7,080 nt of DNA from contig JAUQXU010000003.1 of NCBI GenBank assembly GCA_030837935.1, positions 1-7,080 on the forward strand, given 5' to 3'. Of this stretch, positions 5,774-7,080 are shown piece after piece. Origin of the DNA: Candidatus Brocadia sp. (GTDB lineage Bacteria; Planctomycetota; Brocadiia; Brocadiales; Brocadiaceae). A program made the translations under genes and the position numbers. The first letter of the stretch is position 1. Every line of letters begins with the position of its first letter. The notes below the pieces were generated by a model that saw nothing but the letters and a program-made list of their open reading frames with translations, was not told where the DNA came from and made no database searches.

Positions 5774-6714
5774 TTTTTCTTACGCGGTATAGCCCGTTTT
5801 ACTGCCAAAACAATATCTTCCGGCAAGAGGTGATATTCCTTAAAGAGTATATCAGGTTCTCCCGATTGGCCAAACCGATTATCAATACCGACCATTTCTA
5901 CAGGTACAGGATGGTTTCGCGCTACTATCGATGCAATGGCACTGCCCAAACCACCGTCCAGCACATGCTGTTCAGCAGTTACTAAGGCATTCACTTGCTT
6001 TGCAACCTTCACCAACAATTCCTGATCTATTGGTTTTACGGTGTGCATATTAACTACCATCGCCCTGATTCCCTCCTTTAGCAGCATGTCAGCTGCTGTG
6101 AGTGCGTTAACCACCAATGCTCCACAGGCGACAATTGCCACATCATCTCCCATCCTGAGGATATTTGCTTTCCCGATGGCGTACGGGTCTTCCTTTTTTG
6201 TAATTACGGGCACAGCAGCCCTACCCAATCGGATATATACCGGACCTTTGTAATCTACTGCCGCCAAGATGGACTTTCTTGTCTCAACCGCATCGCACGG
6301 TTCAATAACCGTCATGGTTGGAATCGTTCGCATCAGGGAAAGATCTTCTATGCACTGGTGTGACGCCCCGTCAGGCCCGACAGATACGCCACTATGTGTG
6401 GCAACAATTTTCACATTAAGTCCGCTGTAACAGATGGTATTCCTGATCTGTTCCCATGCCCTGCCTGTGGCAAAGATGCTAAAGCTGCTCACAAAAGGTA
6501 TTTTCCCACATGTGGCCAATCCTGCAGCCGTATTCATCATATTAGCCTCGGCAACTCCCATATTAAAAAACCTTTCTGGGTATTTCTTGCCAAATTTGGC
6601 GGTAGTTGTGGACTTTGAGAGGTCGGCATCCAGTACTACAATGTCTTTGTTTTTCTCTCCCAGTTCTATCAATGCGTCACCATATGCCTGACGCGTAGCA
6701 ATCAGTTCAGTCAT
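5770..6714 (-). CDS. tkt: Transketolase, C-terminal subunit (split form)
   Basis: Transketolase moves two-carbon ketol units between sugar phosphates in the non-oxidative pentose phosphate and Calvin pathways, using thiamine diphosphate. This 314-residue polypeptide carries only the pyrimidine-binding and C-terminal domains of the roughly 620-680-residue single-chain enzyme. Residues seen include FFNMGVAEANMMNTAAGLA (49-67) with Glu56, which corresponds to the glutamate that activates the cofactor. SFSIFATGRAWEQIR follows (77-91), then THSGVSVGPDGASHQ (106-120) with substrate-site His107 and His119, and EDLSLMRTIP (123-132). The C-terminal domain (about 185-314) includes the VVNMHTVKPID segment. 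It follows the N-terminal subunit gene by 16 bases, the usual paired arrangement. The ATG at 6714 has only a weak GATGA upstream, so coupling to the preceding gene is likely. A 1-deoxyxylulose-5-phosphate synthase origin is less likely because that enzyme is a single longer chain. The gene overlaps ctpA by 4 bases. Confidence 0.93.
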   Translation of the reverse strand: MTELIATRQAYGDALIELGEKNKDIVVLDADLSKSTTTAKFGKKYPERFFNMGVAEANMMNTAAGLATCGKIPFVSSFSIFATGRAWEQIRNTICYSGLNVKIVATHSGVSVGPDGASHQCIEDLSLMRTIPTMTVIEPCDAVETRKSILAAVDYKGPVYIRLGRAAVPVITKKEDPYAIGKANILRMGDDVAIVACGALVVNALTAADMLLKEGIRAMVVNMHTVKPIDQELLVKVAKQVNALVTAEQHVLDGGLGSAIASIVARNHPVPVEMVGIDNRFGQSGEPDILFKEYHLLPEDIVLAVKRAIPRKKK

Positions 6715-6730
6715 TTTATATTTTCATCAT

Positions 6731-7080
6731 TTATAATTCAGCCAGCGCACGTTCCGACTCTTCTTTTGAAGGGGCCTTCCCATGCCAATCAACCTGGTTT
6801 TCCAGAAAAGACACCCCCTTTCCTTTCACGGTTTTTGCCACAATGACCGTTGGCCGTCCTTTAATCTTCTCTGATTCATCATAGGCGGCCAGGATGGATT
6901 CGTAATTATGTCCATCAATTTCAATTACGTGCCAGCCAAAACCTCGCCATTTATCAGGAATCGGGTGCGATGACATAATTTCGTGAATAGACCCGTCAAT
7001 CTGTAATCCATTTTGATCGAGAATGGCGCATAGGTTATCCACTTTATAATGACTTGCAGCCATCGCGGCTTCCCAAACCG
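6731..7080 (-). CDS. tkt: Transketolase, N-terminal subunit (5' end outside window)
   Basis: This is the thiamine-diphosphate (PP) domain half of the split transketolase. Only the last 115 complete codons are present; the frame runs open through the window edge. The visible protein starts at VWEAAMAASHYK, a well-known internal transketolase segment, so the ATG at 7063 is an internal methionine and not the start. Further landmarks are ILDQNGLQIDG, GWHVIEIDGHN, GRPTVIVAKTVKGKGVSF and VDWHGKAPSKEE near the C terminus, whose His is in the place of the conserved active-site histidine after the KGKG motif. The stop TAA (6733-6731) is followed directly by ATGATG and a 4-codon frame (MMKI) before the start of the C-terminal subunit at 6714. 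The two subunits must assemble to form the active site at their interface. N-terminal subunits of this type are normally about 270-280 residues, so a little over half of the gene lies outside the window. Confidence 0.94.
   Translation of the reverse strand, partial: VWEAAMAASHYKVDNLCAILDQNGLQIDGSIHEIMSSHPIPDKWRGFGWHVIEIDGHNYESILAAYDESEKIKGRPTVIVAKTVKGKGVSFLENQVDWHGKAPSKEESERALAEL

Noticed and set aside
7061..7063. ATG at 7063 as the start of the transketolase N-terminal subunit
   Set aside because: The frame stays open upstream and encodes VWEAA, a conserved internal transketolase segment, so the gene is truncated by the window rather than short.
1..7080. Search for an undescribed defence, mobile or RNA-based system
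   Set aside because: Nearly all of the window is explained by housekeeping genes in one direction with short gaps; no phage, transposase, toxin-antitoxin, CRISPR or structured non-coding RNA signal was seen.

Overview
The window is an ordinary-looking bacterial chromosomal segment in which every supported gene lies on the minus strand. Reading in the direction of transcription (7080 to 1), the order is: transketolase N-terminal subunit (cut by the window edge), transketolase C-terminal subunit, a secreted S41 C-terminal processing protease (ctpA), a hairpin plus T-run, tsaD (tRNA t6A synthesis), larB (nickel-pincer cofactor synthesis), a 165-base gap, nnrD (NAD(P)H-hydrate repair), a secreted degenerate phospholipase-D-like protein, a PII signal protein, and possibly the first codons of one more gene at the left edge.

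Organism: the genes are all bacterial. The base composition is moderately AT-leaning by eye. Transketolase is split into two subunits, and the proteins resemble lineages such as Planctomycetota (particularly Brocadiales, the anammox group) or other anaerobic environmental bacteria. This taxonomic guess rests on overall impression of the protein sequences and gene content, not on a search, and should be treated as tentative.

Layout: two translationally tight blocks can be seen. Block A (7080-4436) has tktN and tktC separated by 16 bases, then tktC and ctpA overlapping by 4 bases (ATGA). It ends in a 9-bp hairpin followed by a T-run at 4370-4395. Block B (4365-138) is tsaD, larB, then after a 165-base gap nnrD, the PLD-like gene (4-base ATGA overlap with nnrD) and the PII gene 28 bases further on. 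The hairpin reaches almost to the tsaD start codon, so how tsaD is transcribed and translated is the least conventional point of the layout.

How the genes relate: the transketolase pair serves central carbon metabolism (non-oxidative pentose phosphate pathway). TsaD is a universal tRNA modification enzyme. LarB and NnrD both act on nicotinamide-type molecules (LarB on nicotinic acid adenine dinucleotide, NnrD on damaged NAD(P)H). PII senses 2-oxoglutarate and ATP/ADP. Apart from the obligate transketolase pair, the set looks like a loosely assorted housekeeping cluster rather than a single pathway. I found no CRISPR array, tRNA, rRNA, transposase, phage gene or defence system. The points most worth a second look are the PII protein lacking the modifiable Tyr51, the inactivated-looking PLD domain joined to a possible OB-fold domain, and the hairpin at the tsaD start.
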